NCBI GenBank assembly: GCA_958496175.1 | Contig: OY292275.1 | Span: forward strand, 21,762,001 to 21,826,000 | Length of the DNA: 64,000 nt | DNA from: Sisyra terminalis | Lineage: Eukaryota; Arthropoda; Insecta; Neuroptera; Sisyridae | Reading direction: 5' to 3' | Shown here: one piece after another, positions 20,891 through 34,275 of the stretch | Layout of the letters: each line of letters starts with the position of its first letter | Numbering within the stretch: position 1 is the first letter of the stretch | Notes under the pieces: generated by a model | Databases searched by the model: none | What the model saw: only the letters and a program-made list of their open reading frames with translations | Told to the model about the DNA's origin: nothing | Translations under genes and position numbers: made by a program

Positions 20891-21925
20891 GCATACTTGT
20901 ATACACTTGTATACTTAATTGTTTGGTTCACATGCAGTTTTTGTGAGTATATGATTTTAAAACCTCTGGCGATATAACGTCCTTAAATATTTTTCGAAAT
21001 TTCCTTATCTACCTAAATGTCCATAAATATCCGAATCAAATGCCTTACAACGTAAATGGTTATATTATTTGCCTCTTAGTTACGAAAAAGGCAAGTAGAA
21101 GAAGTATTCATGTTAAAAGGTTATTGAATTTAAAATTTCTCTTTTGGATTTTTCGATATATTCCTTTAATTTTTAATATTTAGACTTAAAACACTCTGAA
21201 TTAACGTCCTTTGTTATAAATATTTTTTTTACAATAACTAAACAGAGCTCTACTTGAACTTTAAACATTATCAACCTGAAAGCTGAAAATTAGCACTTTC
21301 AAATTATTGAATTAAACCTAACATCATAAGACTTTATGTAAAATTCTATGTTTGTCCTTGTGGACAAGTCTGGAAACTTGTTCTGAAATTGAGTTGGTTG
21401 TAGGTCAACAGGACGGATAGTGTCCTACTTGTGTTAATTAAAATTATTGACCAATGTCGAATTATACGCATAATTGTTTATTAATAAATAGTTAATATTT
21501 TAATATTTTTTACACTTAAATTAGTTTATTTATTTTTTGTTAATTCTAGTGTCTAACTTTGTATCTAAATTTAATCGATCTGTAGCTAAATCGATTCGCT
21601 AGTAGTTAATGAATGAAACGCCTATTTGATATTTTATATTTACACAAAAACATAATGATTGAAAACTAAAAGATTTATTTACAAAATAAAAAAATCAAGG
21701 TAATGACTTGAGATAATGTAAAAAATACTGTTTTTATAAATAATATTATTAAAACATACTCGTATGACATTAGGAAATAGATTTAGGTACTCTTCTTATA
21801 AATAAATTGACTATCTTGCCGTCCGTGCGTGCAGAAATTTGGCTATGCGCATGCGCTCTGTTATCCCCACTTACGCATTCAAAACGTTGGTAGGGTTAAG
21901 TTGACACAACGCCCGGCATTCAAAC
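20891..21925. other. No gene recognised
   Basis: AT-rich sequence, nothing recognised. Confidence 0.5.
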
Positions 21926-21935
21926 ATGCCTATTT

Positions 21936-22340
21936 TAATAGGTGATAAACAAATGCATTGGGTTGCTACTAACACTCTACCCATTAATTAACAAAAAATC
22001 AAAACTTAGTGTAGAGAACAAACTGTTATTATACAAAGTAATGGTTAGGCCTGTAATAACATACGGATGTCCCGTGTGGCACACTGTCAGCGAAACCACA
22101 TATAACAAACTGCAGATTCTCCAGAACAAATTCCTAAGACTGGTAGGAAACTATCCAAGAAATACGTACATAAAAAAAATGCACGAAGATCTAGAAATAG
22201 ACTTTATAAAAACGCACATTAAAAAATATGCCAAAAAATTTTATGAGCGGGGAAATATAGCTGATAAGGACATACTAAAAGACCTACACTACGATCAAGG
22301 TATCTACAAACACAAAAGAATAAAACACGGGCTAATATAA
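21936..22340 (+). pseudogene. Jockey-like RT C-terminal fragment
   Basis: The open frame reads GLLLTLYPLINKKSKLSVEN, then KLLLYKVMVRPVITYGCPVW, then LQILQNKFLRLVGNYPR and MHEDLEIDF, with a TAA at 22338-22340. LYPLI-x-x-x-SKLS, K-x-LLYK-x-x-x-RP-x-x-TYG, I-x-x-x-QNK-x-LR and H-x-DL are characteristic of the C-terminal part of Jockey-clade non-LTR RTs. Only about 130 codons survive and stops lie directly upstream (TAA TAG before 21942), so it is a 5'-truncated insertion. The frame is otherwise intact, suggesting a fairly recent event. Confidence 0.8.
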
Positions 22341-22730
22341 TAAAAGAAAGAAAAAAATGTCTTTATAACTTAATTGAGATTAACCTATTAATTGTTAATA
22401 CTTAACAAATTATATTTAATTTACTTAGGTACTTTTAAAACATATGTTTTTTTTTTCTTTCTTAAAAAGTTTTTTTTATTTTGTTTTTTTAACAATGACA
22501 GAGGGAGTTTTTGAATTTCTCCCCCTTAAAAGGGCACCCCTATAACGAAATCAAAAAATAAAAATAAAGGAAAGGGAAATGAGTAGAAAAAGTTAAAAGG
22601 TAAAATATTGTGGGAAACACAAGAAGGAACTTTTAAGTTAAACAAAAATGTTAAGATAAGTAAACAAAATTTTAAATTTGTAAACTTACAAGTGTAGATT
22701 AATTGGAGGAAATAAAGTTTTATTATTATT
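22341..22730 (+). repeat. Probable 3' UTR of the Jockey-like insertion
   Basis: AT-rich sequence ending GGAGGAAATAAAGTTTTATT plus ATTATTA, a polyadenylation signal followed by a short TTA-type tail (about 22705-22730). The extent is inferred. Confidence 0.4.
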
Positions 22731-23289
22731 ACCAAATTTGTTATTATTTTTGTATTTTTTTCATAACAACTATTTACGTTTGTCAAAATATTATTACTCA
22801 AGCACATTAAATAATTATTTACGCACCCGATGGTACAATTTTTTATGAATTTAAATTTATATTATTTGTAATAAAAGCGTGGCAAATAGTTAGCCAGTTG
22901 TAAATATTCGCTTTTAACGGACTTTGATTGATTATTGATAATTTCGATTGTTTATTAAATGTTATCCCTTACAAACTTTGTTACCGTTTTTCACTCTTTT
23001 AGGAGAGAAATATTCAAAAACCTTTTCTTATTATATATCTGCATCGTATAAGGAAAACACTTTCCAAATTTCATTGACACAAATGTGCACTTATATTTGA
23101 AAATACAATGTAAAACGAAAAAAAAAATAATGACCTTTATTTTTTTACATGACTAAAAAGCTATTCGATTTCGCACATTTGGATGTTGTACATACAAAAT
23201 CGTTGGAAATAGGTGAAAAGCGTGGAAGTAAATTCGAATATTTTATTTTTTTTCAATAACAATAATTGATTTTCAAGTAGCTCTAAATA
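22731..23289. other. No feature recognised
   Basis: AT-rich; nothing identified. Confidence 0.45.
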
Positions 23290-23455
23290 CCGAAAAAAAG
23301 TTAGTATGGAAGATTTTATATTTGCATTGACAGTGAATATATGGCAAAAAATTGCTACCTTAATGCTTTTCAGCCGAATATATAATTACTCCAGATCACA
23401 ACCATTGGTTCATAAAAAATAAATTTTAAAAAGTTTGATTGTTGAAAAACGAACC
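23290..23455 (+). repeat. Dispersed repeat module, single copy
   Basis: GTTAGTATGGAAGATTTTAT, ATGGCAAAAAATTGCTACC, CCATTGGTTCAT and AAAAAGTTTGATTGTTGAAA follow in the same order as in the 19243-19402 arm and the inverted 19540-19705 arm. Confidence 0.6.
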
Positions 23456-25030
23456 AAAATTTAAAATCGCTTATTTGGTATAAGTACTACATAAGTATTA
23501 AACTTTCATACTAATTTAGTGAAATGACGTTATTTAAAAAGTTGTTATTAAAATGGTATTAAATAAAACACATATTTTATTTCTTAATATAATTTTATAT
23601 AAACTTTTTTTTATATTAACAACACTTTAATTATTAAATTTAAAATTTCGATTGTTGATAAACTCTACATTATATCATTAAACATTTTATTGAGATAGAA
23701 GTTCTAGCATAGAACCTTTAGTTGCGAATGCAGCGGGCAACTACTAGTAATAAAATATTTAATAACAGTAAAGAAGAGAAAAATACTGTGAATTCGTGTG
23801 TGATAAATTCAGATGGAATTTATATTAGTTATTGTACATTATAGTAGTCAAAATCAAATTTAGATCAATAGAAACAATGGCATTTGGATTAATAATGATA
23901 TCATAATATTACTGTACGTAATACCATTAGTTTAATGAAAAATTAAACTGAATTCAACCTCATTCAAATTTCAACAAAACAATGATAAATTATTCTGGTA
24001 AATATAACAAAAACTTTACTAAATTAGCATGGGATAAAAATGTTTACATGCACACCGTTTTTATTAAATAATATCAACATTTAGCATTACACGGATGCAA
24101 AGATGCACAAAATGCATTTAGGTATATACAAATCGTACCACCAATACACACTAACAAATGTACAAGCACAAGCGATGGTCCACTGGGAAATTTTTAAAAA
24201 TGAAAACCAAATACAAGTGGATCGTTCTATACTACGCTACAATACCTACATATTGTATGCTGTACAAAATGAATAGCAAAGCTGATTAGACAGGAAAAAT
24301 GCACATTTTACACAAACATAGAAACCTTATAAAATCTATAATTATGTTAAATTTTAAAAAAGTTTCACCTACATACTCTCCGGATGTGAATAATTTCATT
24401 TAATAAAAGCTTAATCTCTTATCACTCATACCACTTTTATTTGGCTCTATCGTAAAAACATACTTTTAACTAGTTTACTCATGTATTCATGCAAAGTGCA
24501 TGCTTATGTATGTACGTTTATTATGTACAATGCATTTTGTTTGGAGAACGCTGAAACATTTTGTTATTGTATCTTTTATATAAACGAAAGCATACATTTT
24601 TATTTACAAAACGTTAATTTATTTTTTAATAATAAATAATTTAAACATATTTAAAAAAACTGAAAAGTAACTTTTTTAACAATAGAGATTGCAAATATTT
24701 TATCATTATTTGCTATATGACAACAATTAATTACTGTTCGACTTATTCGATATTTTCTTGGTATTCGTTATTCGGTCGAATCTTTGTGCCTTAAATCTTG
24801 TGATAAGACAACAGGAACACAAACTGATGATAACAAATGCTGTTTATTATCAAAATAGTAATCGGATATATCACAAAAAGCTCTTTTAGATAACAGAAAT
24901 ATTAATTACAAAGTGGATGAAAAATACACGAAAAAAGTATTTACATAATGGTAATTTTTGCCATACCACTTTTACATAGACCATCGATTCTTTAAATGTG
25001 CTTAACTTAAATTTCTTCATATATTTGTCA
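23456..25030. other. No gene recognised
   Basis: 1.6 kb AT-rich sequence; no motifs recognised. Confidence 0.5.
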
Positions 25031-25036
25031 GTAAGT

Positions 25037-25800
25037 ATGTATCGTACGCTGACGATACAGTCTTCATCGCAACTACTGCGGAGGAACTTTAAGTGCTTTT
25101 GGATAACGTTAACCGCGCAAGCTACAAGGACAGTATAAAATTAAATAAAAAAGACCAAATTTACGGTAATATCCAAGCGAGACCGAACCTCCACATGGCT
25201 AAAACTTAGCAGAAAGATAGTAAAAAGAGTGGACACTGCAAATTTCTCGGATGTTTTATCAACGAAAAGTGGGTTAGGGGCAAGAAATTTACAGCCGCAT
25301 TGAACAATGTAGAGAAATCTTCACAGAAATAAGAAAAATATTAGTAAATCGAACTTTATCCCTGGAACTGCAACTAAAAATGGTCAAATTCTTTGTGCTT
25401 TCTGTTGTTCTATACGGAAGGAAAGGATGGACTCTTACACAGAGATTGGAAGATACAATTACCGCATTTTAATTGTGGGTATATCGCCAAATCCTGATGA
25501 TAGCTTGGAAAGATCACGTGCGAAATGATGAAGTACTAACAAAACTTAATACCACAAAAACTCTTATGATATCAATAAAGAAGAGAAAGGTTTTGTACTT
25601 CGGTTACGTCATGCGTTACAATAAATATTAATTACTCCAGCTTATCGTTCTGGGAAGAAGAAAGACATCCTGGGTAGCCAATTCGTGGGTGGTTCAGAAA
25701 AAGCACTAAAGGTTTTTTCCACGCTGGTGTATCAAAAGTCAAAATAGCCATGATGATCACTAATTTTCAACGTTAAAGGAGCACTAAAAGAAAGAGAATG
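25037..25800 (+). pseudogene. RTE-like retrotransposon RT, heavily decayed
   Basis: Homology is readable across frames from the catalytic YADDTVFIA box (about 25044-25070), through LLDNVNRAS, a KFLGCFINEKW block (about 25240-25270), NRTLSLELQLKMVKFF-type sequence, VVLYGRKGWTL, WVYRQILMIAWKDHVRN-type sequence, and YFGYVMRYNKY with LLQLIVLGRRKTSW, ending near VKIAMMI. This matches the second half of a widespread insect RTE-like RT (YADD to FGHVMR to LLQLI). Many stops and frameshifts are present. The N-terminal endonuclease was not found. Confidence 0.75.
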
Positions 25801-28800
25801 TTACTTTAGTACAGGAGCCACCGACACAGGATCAAACTTCATCGCTGATTATAGAAACATAACTCACGGTAAAAGCATGCTAATCAGGGAACATCAAATT
25901 CCCATGCTTACCAAACAATAGGTCCGTACAATTGTAAGATGGATACTGGGCATTTAGTCACCTTATTTAATTAATGGAAAAATAACGTTATGTTGTGAGG
26001 ATTCTCAATACATCTGTGATAATATTTAGAGCCGAAGTGTCCAACATAATTTTGTGGAGAGCCAGATTTAAGACTTTTATTTCCACAGCGGACTAAAAAA
26101 AATGTCTCATAGTAAAAGTTGTGGCGCCAAATTTAAATTTTGATAGGCCTGGTTTCAAGTCTAAGGCATTATTTATGGTATAAAAAATAAGCCTACTAAT
26201 TTTATTGATTAGCAAGTTTCAACATGATGCAAAATGCAAAAGTTAAATTTCTTTGAAAATTTTTTACATACTATATTGAATCGATTTTACATTTAACTAT
26301 ATTAAGTTTCGTGAATTTATCGACGAAGGCCCAGTATGTTCATATCGGGAAAGCGACATTTATCTTCCAGATAAAACTTAATTTGGATTATAGAGGAAAC
26401 ACATATATTTTTACCTAAGAATAGTGATATGTTCAAGATAAAAGTGTAGACTCTAACAGATAATTTTTTATCTACTAAATAGTTCCTTTATGGATATACT
26501 CTATCCATGAGTCATAATACCGGCTCTAATAAGCCGTTCTATAAAGTAATATGAATGTTTTGAATTGCAATTATGATCTCAATAAAAGTCAAAGGCTTTA
26601 AGCAGTTATTGGCATTTAATTTCCGTAGATATTGAAACAAAGGAAATGAGATGAAAGGGTTATTATTAGCGTTATTAGTAATTATAATGTTTCTTTGCTA
26701 AACATAGTCTCCTTTATCTAAAACTACCTCATGTAGAGTTGTATCTTCTTTTTTTTTTCGTATCATCATTCATTACATAATATTTCAAAATTAATTTTCT
26801 TGAACATAAATTTTCTAAATAAACTTAAGAAGTTATTAAAGTAAATAGTTATTGCATGATTTTAACATCTATCAAAGTCGTAGCAAAAAATGATAGTTAA
26901 AAAATAAATAAACTCATATAAACTTAACTATTTATATAAATATGTACTTACATAATTTCATGTACTAAAGACAGTCAAAGTTGATGCGACTTAAAATAAT
27001 AAAAAAATAAAGAAAATGTCCTTACAAACTAATTCCAACTTAATATTTTAAAGATGAAAATCTATACAAACCTTCAAATTATTTTTCTCGTTCATTTGAG
27101 CTCATAAAGGCTTCAATTAAAATAAGATAATGTGCTTTGAATGCTTCTTTGTCGCTTTTTTTGATATCCTTTAAATGCAACACAGGTAATTAAAAACAAC
27201 GTTTAAACTCAAAAGACTTTCTTATTAAAGTTCTTACTATAGTGGTTAAATTCTTTATGAATTGCAAAATTTTAGTTTTTCATACCAAAATAGTGAATGT
27301 TTTTAAAATTCCCTTCATCGTCTTGAGGAAAATAACTCAAATATAATTCGATTGAATTTCATGGCAGTATTATTTAATTATTTTGTTAACCTCATGAATT
27401 TAAGGGCCACTTTCATAGGCAGTTTTTATAGCATCTATACCGGTATGAAACTGTGTTTTTTTTTTTCTTTATAGAACTTTCAGTATATGTAGGTGTTTAT
27501 ATTTTTTTTTCTTCTATTTTAATACATTTAACTGTTATAGTTATAACGTGACAAAAAAGAAAAAAAAATATAAGTTGGAAAGATTTTTAATAAATCTAAT
27601 AAATAAAATATAAATAGTAACTTCTTTCAGAAGTTTTGATTTTTTCTTGTTTAGTTCTTTCGTTCGTTTCTTCTTTCTTTTTCTTTTTTGTTAAAAAGAA
27701 TTAAAAGGGATCTATGATTCTCCATGAACAACAACAAAATGTTATGTGCCATACGTGAAATTAAAGTTTACACCAACATAAAACGGAAATTGAATCATCC
27801 CCGGAAGTGTACTTGTATTAACTCTAACCCTGCTGAGCAATACCAACGTCATCCATACAATGCCATACAATGCAACTTGGACGAATATGATTGTCTTTGT
27901 TTCTATAAATATGTACGTTAAACTTCTCAAACACTTTCATATAGGAAAAATATTTTACTAAACAATATGATGCTTTGGATATTTAATAATATATTCTAAG
28001 CATTTAAAGATAGTATTTTTTTAACTATAGAATAAAAAATCAAAATTTCAAACTTCAAAAATAGTAACAATATCAAATAAAGATATCTGATTTCTTAAAT
28101 TTTAACAAAACTTTTTTTTATAAAAAAAAAGAAGATTTATCATGCATCTCAGTAGGTGTCAAATTGTCAATGTAAACGAGCTTGGTAAGATTTGATATTT
28201 GCTCAGCATAGCAGACGTGAGACTAGCACCAAAGCGGCTCCGTGGGCTGATAGAAAAGAGCACCAAACAACCGACCAACCGAACATGGAAAATTCCTACG
28301 GGAACACACTCGATATAGATAGGGTGCGACGGTTTGATAACCAAACCACGGATGTGGAAAAAACGTAACGTCAGTGTGTGTTCAATGTCGATTCGTATAC
28401 CTAGAGAGAATTTCAGGAATCAAGATTAAGGAAGAGGAACAGCATGAATAGAAGTTGAAATTGTACAGTTCATTAGGAAAGAATTGAAAAAACAAAAAGG
28501 ATATATTTTCACATCATACTTTCAATTACGTCCTTAAAATATAAATATGAGTTATTACTAGGAAAATAAACTCGAAGTTATAAATATATTATTAGTTACA
28601 AGGCGCAAAACAATAATAATCAACAATTGTCAATTTATTTCAAAATTGATTCAACATAATTTCAAATATTGTCTTGGATATAAATGATTTTTGAAATATG
28701 AGCACAGTTTTTTGTTAAGAGGAAAATTTTAAATAATTATGTGTATATTTCTCGAAAGTTGGTCAAAATTATCAAAAACAACGACATCACGGGTATTAGC

Positions 28801-29924
28801 TATTTGTTTCAATATAATACTTTCTTTAATAATTAAAGATTAAATTAATCCAAAATAAATTAAGCCATAAACACATACAAAAACCATCGAAAAATATGAT
28901 TTTTTTTAAATTCTTTCATTTTAGTATACGTCAAAAAACGTACAAGTAAATACGAAACTAAAACAAAAATTATTAATAAAATTATGAAAGCTCCAAAAGA
29001 AAATAAAAAAGAAAAACGATCAAATGAAAATAATCTCAAATTGATAAGAAATCAATTCGAGGAAAAGTTTATACACTGAGAAATTTGCCATTTTCCCAGT
29101 AGAAAAACGCAAGAAAATCATATTAATGTTATATCCAAGAAACTTTTCTAAAACTTCAGATAATGCGAATAAAGGAAAGGTAACAATAAAACTTCACTCT
29201 ATGTTTAATTGACACGCATAAAAATTATTCCATTCGGATTCACAAGTTTCCACGTTGAGCTGTAGATGATGGAGGATTAATAAATTTAATTACAAGCTCC
29301 GATGAAGATAAACGTGGTAAAATAAAAAAACTTTTATAGATACCTTAAGTTTGCTTAGAAACACGTTTCTGATGGATTTAACTTCAACTATTCTACCGAG
29401 TTTTAACGTGTAATTTCATTATATTTCTGGTTTACAATTTTTTTTCGGCAGTGGAAAGAGTTAGTGAAAAACTTATAGACATCGCTATGTGGACTGTATG
29501 ATACAAAAGCTTACGAGATAAGCGTGGTGAATCGACCGTGGAAAAATATTTTAATGATACTCTGTAGGTATGGAACGTACTAAGATCCTGGAAGTTTCAG
29601 ATCTTTATCTCAATTGGATTTTGTGGGAAAAATAATAAGAGAAAAATTAAAAAAATAAAATATTAGAATTAGTTTAACCATTTGGTCAAAAATTTTGATA
29701 TGATTTAGGAATTGCTAGTATCTTCTTTGTACAAAATTGGCAGCTCTTTATATTGCCTTATAAAATAAATAGAAAAAAATTCATAATTTTAAAATATTCT
29801 AAGGAAGTACTTTACCGTATTCATCAGTAAGCATCATGTATATCGTTTATTCGGTTAATTAAGCGATGAGTATGTAGTTAATACGATGCTTTGGACAATG
29901 CAATAATATATTATTAAAGCACTC
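25801..29924. other. No gene recognised; long AT-rich interval
   Basis: 4.1 kb. Chance ORFs overlap on both strands at 27724-27930 and at 28159-28344 without recognisable motifs. The segment 28140-28390 has higher GC than its surroundings but no frame that can be assigned. Confidence 0.5.
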
Positions 29925-30145
29925 ACCATTCAATACAAGAGACTATTAGCGCTATTAGCCAATAGGATTGCGAGATTTAAAGGTGCTCATTTGTTTTGAT
30001 TGTTGAAATTTTTAAAATTTTACTTAACCACTCCTACACTCATTGTCTTTTACGTAATATTCGAATAAGTATACGCACTTTCGTGCAATGACGTCATTCG
30101 GGACCTATTGATACATGCATTACTATAAATGGTTTAAATTAAAAA
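29925..30145 (+). repeat. Dispersed repeat, copy 1
   Basis: CTATTAGCCAATAGGATTG, CTCATTTGTTTTGATTGTTG, then TATACGCACTTT and CGTCATTCGGGACCTATTG recur in the same order at 33105-33325 with substantial divergence. Non-coding, family unknown. Confidence 0.6.
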
Positions 30146-30176
30146 AAAAAAAAAATAGACAACAAAAACTTATAAG

Positions 30177-31200
30177 CAAGGGCAGATTTAAGTCCGATGC
30201 CGCCCTAAGCCTCATTCGATAAGCCGCCCCTGGTTGTTCCATAACAAGGTGTTTATGAAAATAAAGCATCTAATTTTAAAATATTTAAATTATAAATTAT
30301 TTTTTATTAATTTTAGTAAAACTTATGAATTTACTTATATTTTTTTAATAAAATAACTTTTTAATTTCAATAAAGTTTTTCAAATTTTTATATAACTTAC
30401 AGGCTACGGCTGCTTTACAACTATCATTTGTGATATAAATTTCTTCTTTCTAGCCTTGGTTTTCGCGAAATCGTCAATTATTTAATCGTAATCGATTTCT
30501 TGCACTAATTAGGGTGCAATTGATAATAATGTCTGGGAATTAAGTGAATCTTGGCCACACTTGCACGTTAGTAAAGGGTGGAAAAAAATCTTTCCCCTGA
30601 ACAATTTATTGCTGAAATTCAAAAAATACACAGAGCAAAGTCAACATTAGAGTACACATCTCGAAGATTCCGTGGTGCAATATATTCCAAATATTTTCGG
30701 ATTTCTTCAGAATTGAATCTTTAAGAAGATAATATAAGAGAATACATTCATTTATGAAGGTCTCTTCTAAGTTGTAAGTATACTAGATTGTTTTATTTAA
30801 GTATGACATATTTCGACTACCAGGATTCGCATAGGACTTTAAATGTTCTGAAAAAAAAGGATCGAATTTAGTAAAAAGTTTTAGGGTTTTTAAAAAATTA
30901 CCATTAAGAGGACTTCCGATTTGTTCTGAATGTCTTCGGAAAGGCAGTTCTCTAATTGCCAGTGATTTGACAATTAAAAAATGTGATATGATAAGTTGGA
31001 AAGTAAATTCAGTAAAAAAAATTATTGTATCTACTTAACAGAGGATATTCCATACATTCATAACGAAACTAACTCAAATAACTTTTTGAATTTAAATCTC
31101 CTGTACATTCTTCGCCTTTAAAATTCTCGTAATCCGAAAATTATGCCGTCTCTAAAATCGTGCCCCCCTAGACTCAGGCCTAGGCGTAAATCCAACACTG
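30177..31200 (-). mobile_element. hAT element remnant (ZMYM-like transposase type)
   Basis: The left end CAAGGGCAGATTTAAGTCC and the right end, read on the minus strand as CAGTGTTGGATTTACGCC, form imperfect terminal repeats of the CAGNGNNGGATTTACG class. The 8-bp flanks CTTATAAG (30169-30176) and CTTATAAT (31201-31208) match at 7 of 8 positions, the length expected for hAT elements. GC-rich GCCGCCCTAAGCC near the left end is typical of this group. The interior carries part of a transposase on the minus strand. Total length 1,024 bp, so most of the gene has been deleted. Confidence 0.8.
30783..31020 (-). pseudogene. hAT (ZMYM-like) transposase fragment
   Basis: A minus-strand open frame of about 78 codons ends at TAG 30783-30785. 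It contains FLIVKSLAIRELPFRRHSEQ, then IGSPLNGNFLKTLKLFTKFD, then PFFSEHLKSYANPGSRNMSY. The order L-x-FRGH-E, S-x-NGNFL, L-x-x-FDP-x-L-x-EH and SYL is the conserved N-terminal part of the ZMYM/THAP9-like hAT transposase group. The start and the catalytic DDE half are missing. Confidence 0.75.
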
Positions 31201-31208
31201 CTTATAAT

Positions 31209-33104
31209 TGGGTAAGTTTGTTTAATCGGAAAAAATATTTCATTTAGGTACAAGGTAAATGGTATAATATATAATAGAATAATAAAAATTAAGGTATTTA
31301 ATTTACTTGCGAGATTCAGCACTTTTTATAGCAATGTCTAATGAAACTACTGAGCCGGCTAGCAGCTAATTTTTGTTTCCAATCTCTATAAACTATAGTA
31401 GCTCTCATTACCCCACTTTCCACTATAGTTTGATTATTTTTTTTTGTATTTTAAAAACTACTGTAAAAGGAACTAATAACCTTATTCTATTGGATATATG
31501 TAAATAATTATAAACCAAATACACGCACAGGTTTTGTGTTCCTGTGGGAAACGTTTTATGTTAGAATTAAACTCTACGACAAAAATGAATAAATTCTGTT
31601 CTTCACTACGTAGCTAATTTAAAAATGAACAAAATTTAAAGTTAAAGATAAATTTAAAATTTCAATATTTTCATCCGTAAATTTTGTGACATTATCAAAA
31701 CCCAAAAAAAAAGTAAAACACGAGTATGAAACATTTATCATTTAAATAAATTTGTCATTTAAAATTTGTAAAATTTAAAAGATGAAAAATTTTCTACTAT
31801 AAAAATTCCTAATATTTTATTTGACAAATGTAAGATTATTTCAAGAAAGAAGTTAAGAAATGATCTGAATCAGTGGTATGGTCGTGGAAATAATTCATAA
31901 GAAATTGTTTTTGTGGGTAGAAGAGATCGTTGATGTAAATAAATGCTTACTTATAGAACGTTGAGAGAGACACGACTAGGGTTACATAATGAAACTAGAG
32001 AAACGACAAAGATAAAACGATGATTTTATTGGGTACAATTTTATTGTAAAACTGGAACGAGATCGCTTTTTGGTTTCATATAAAGTGAAAATGTAAATGA
32101 ATGAAATCTTATTCCCACAGGAAACATAAAGCATTACTGAGGTGTAAAATTTGAAACCTCTTTTTATATAAGGAGATTATTTTCTTGTCTATGAGTAAAT
32201 TTTATAAAAACGAATCAGAACTTGCAGTTACAATCAATCTTTATTTTTATTTTTTTGTTTAAATAAAGAAACTAATTTTAAAATTTCATAAACCCACTTA
32301 CTTCTACTTCAACAACTAATGATGTGTCGAAAATCCAATTGTCGTAATGTTGAAAAACGCTTTAACGTACTTTCGAAACTAAACTACACGACCATTATGC
32401 AAATGTCGGCATTTTACCCCGTTACATTAAAGTACATTAAACACGACTTTATCCTACTCGTTCGTTTCACAGGTACTACGGATAGTAGCAAGTGGAATTT
32501 GTGATCCCAACTGCTTTTATTCTACGATTCAACCACTACCTACCGGTCTTACATTATTATATAGGATATAGTGCTTGGTAGGAGAATATCCCAACCCCAA
32601 AAATTTTCAACTAACTTGTCTATAAAGTGGACGATCTAATCGTTCTAACATTTTCAGCCCATTCACCCTATCTCATCTAATCGGTCTCTCAATTCCATTC
32701 CAAGGTATAATTAATGGCTAACATGAATTACATTCATTCGATAATCAGATAATTGGGGTAAATTGAAAATTTTCTTTTGTTACATTCTTTAACTTTAGTC
32801 TCAGTAGATTTTTCAACACATTCCGTTACCATTAGGGTTCTTCATTTACCGACAAAAAATGAATTCAGAGAATTGATAATATTTGGAAGATATGCTTGGA
32901 AAACTAAGGTTTACTATTTACTAGTTAAATAAATCTGTTAATTTAAAATAACCCGTTTTTTTTTTCATTAAAAATATCTTTCTTAATTTTTCTTATCATA
33001 ACTCTTTAATATTTCAACTTTTATACCTGTAAAAAATAATTCCATATTATTAAAACTTATTTTAACTTCCGATAATACACAAAAAAAAAATTAAAATTAT
33101 TTAG
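31209..33104. other. No gene recognised
   Basis: 1.9 kb AT-rich sequence with one chance ORF (32319-32504). Nothing recognised. Confidence 0.5.
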
Positions 33105-33325
33105 CTTTGCAATATTATTTACTACTACACATTTCAATCATAGAAGCTATTAGCCAATGGGATTGTGTGATTTATAAATGTTCATTTTTTTTGATTGTTG
33201 AAATTTTGAAAATTTCACAAAGCTCCTCCCAGGGTCCCAAATTCCCAATGTCATACAATACAGATATGAACCTATACGCAGTTTTATACACTACCGTCAT
33301 TCGAGGTCTATCGATAGGTTAATTG
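33105..33325 (+). repeat. Dispersed repeat, copy 2
   Basis: Matches 29925-30145: CTATTAGCCAATGGGATTG, TTTTTGATTGTTGAAATTTT, TATACGCAGTTTTATACAC, CGTCATTCGAGGTCTATCG. The ORF 33107-33322 reads through it and has no recognised motif. Confidence 0.6.
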
Positions 33326-34130
33326 TAATTAAAGGGATTGATTTTAAAATTATTTCAAGTAGGCAGCAAGAAATTATAATTAAAGTTGAATTGAAAAAAA
33401 AAATCATTAGAACTTAAGGTAAATTAAATAATTTAAGGAGAATATTATTGCCGTTAAGTTTTATAATATAATGCACATATTAAGAAATTGTAAAAAATTG
33501 CATTAATGTATTTTGAATTTGTCAAATAAAAATGCTTCCCTGATTAGAATATTTCAAAAAAAATTGGAATGCAGTATAAAATGAATATTCATAAATCAGA
33601 ATTTATGTTATTTACTGTGGTTATATTTCTGTAGGTACTTATTCAGGGTAATCAAAATCAATTGATATTAAACGCGGAAGAGGTGGTGTATTTAATTTTT
33701 TTCACTTTACAGCACGCTTTCAAAAATTTCAAAAAGATCTTTATATAAAAAGTATATAATACTTACAAAAAAATTTTTCAAAATAATATTATAAGTAAAT
33801 CATAAGGTTAAAAATAATATCATAAGGTCTTAGTATTTTATTAGTACATATACACCTCTTATCTGCACTACCTTATCTACACTACCTCTTACCTATACAC
33901 GCTATACACCATCTTAAGATCTTTCTGGGACCAATTCACCATAGTTATACTTCTATGCCCATTGTGTTTGGTTTAATTTTTTAAAAAAAATAAAGTTACT
34001 GAAGTCACCGACGCTTGCCTATTTTAACAATATTTTATGCACCGTTGCACTTGCGTAGTAACTAACACAAGAAAGTCAATGATTTCTTTGTTTTCAAAAA
34101 TTTTTTAGTAAAGTAAGTAGTTATGATTAG
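33326..34130. other. No feature recognised
   Basis: AT-rich spacer, nothing identified. Confidence 0.45.
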
Positions 34131-34275
34131 ACTACTGGTAGTTAAGTAGTCAAGGTGACCGCTCCAAAACTGGTTGGTGTTTGGTTCGAACCTCGATTCA
34201 AGCAAATTTTCTATATTTCTCGATTTGCGGATTTTTAATAATCCTAGAGTCGCTAAAAACCTCGAAAATTACAAA
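34131..34275 (+). mobile_element. tRNA-derived SINE, copy 1
   Basis: The tRNA-like head reads GTAGTCAAGGTGACCGCTCC and then AAAACTGG, with box B GGTTCGAACCTCG at about 34183-34195. The body ends TTTTTAATAATCCTAGAGTC GCTAAAAACCTC (34231-34263). Head and body match the copies at 42770-42920 (minus) and 50757-50905. Box A is more decayed here than in the 50757 copy. Confidence 0.65.

Noticed and set aside
34149..34200. Functional tRNA gene
   Set aside because: Box A and box B are recognisable but no cloverleaf acceptor stem could be formed, and the sequence recurs with a common non-tRNA body, so it is a SINE.
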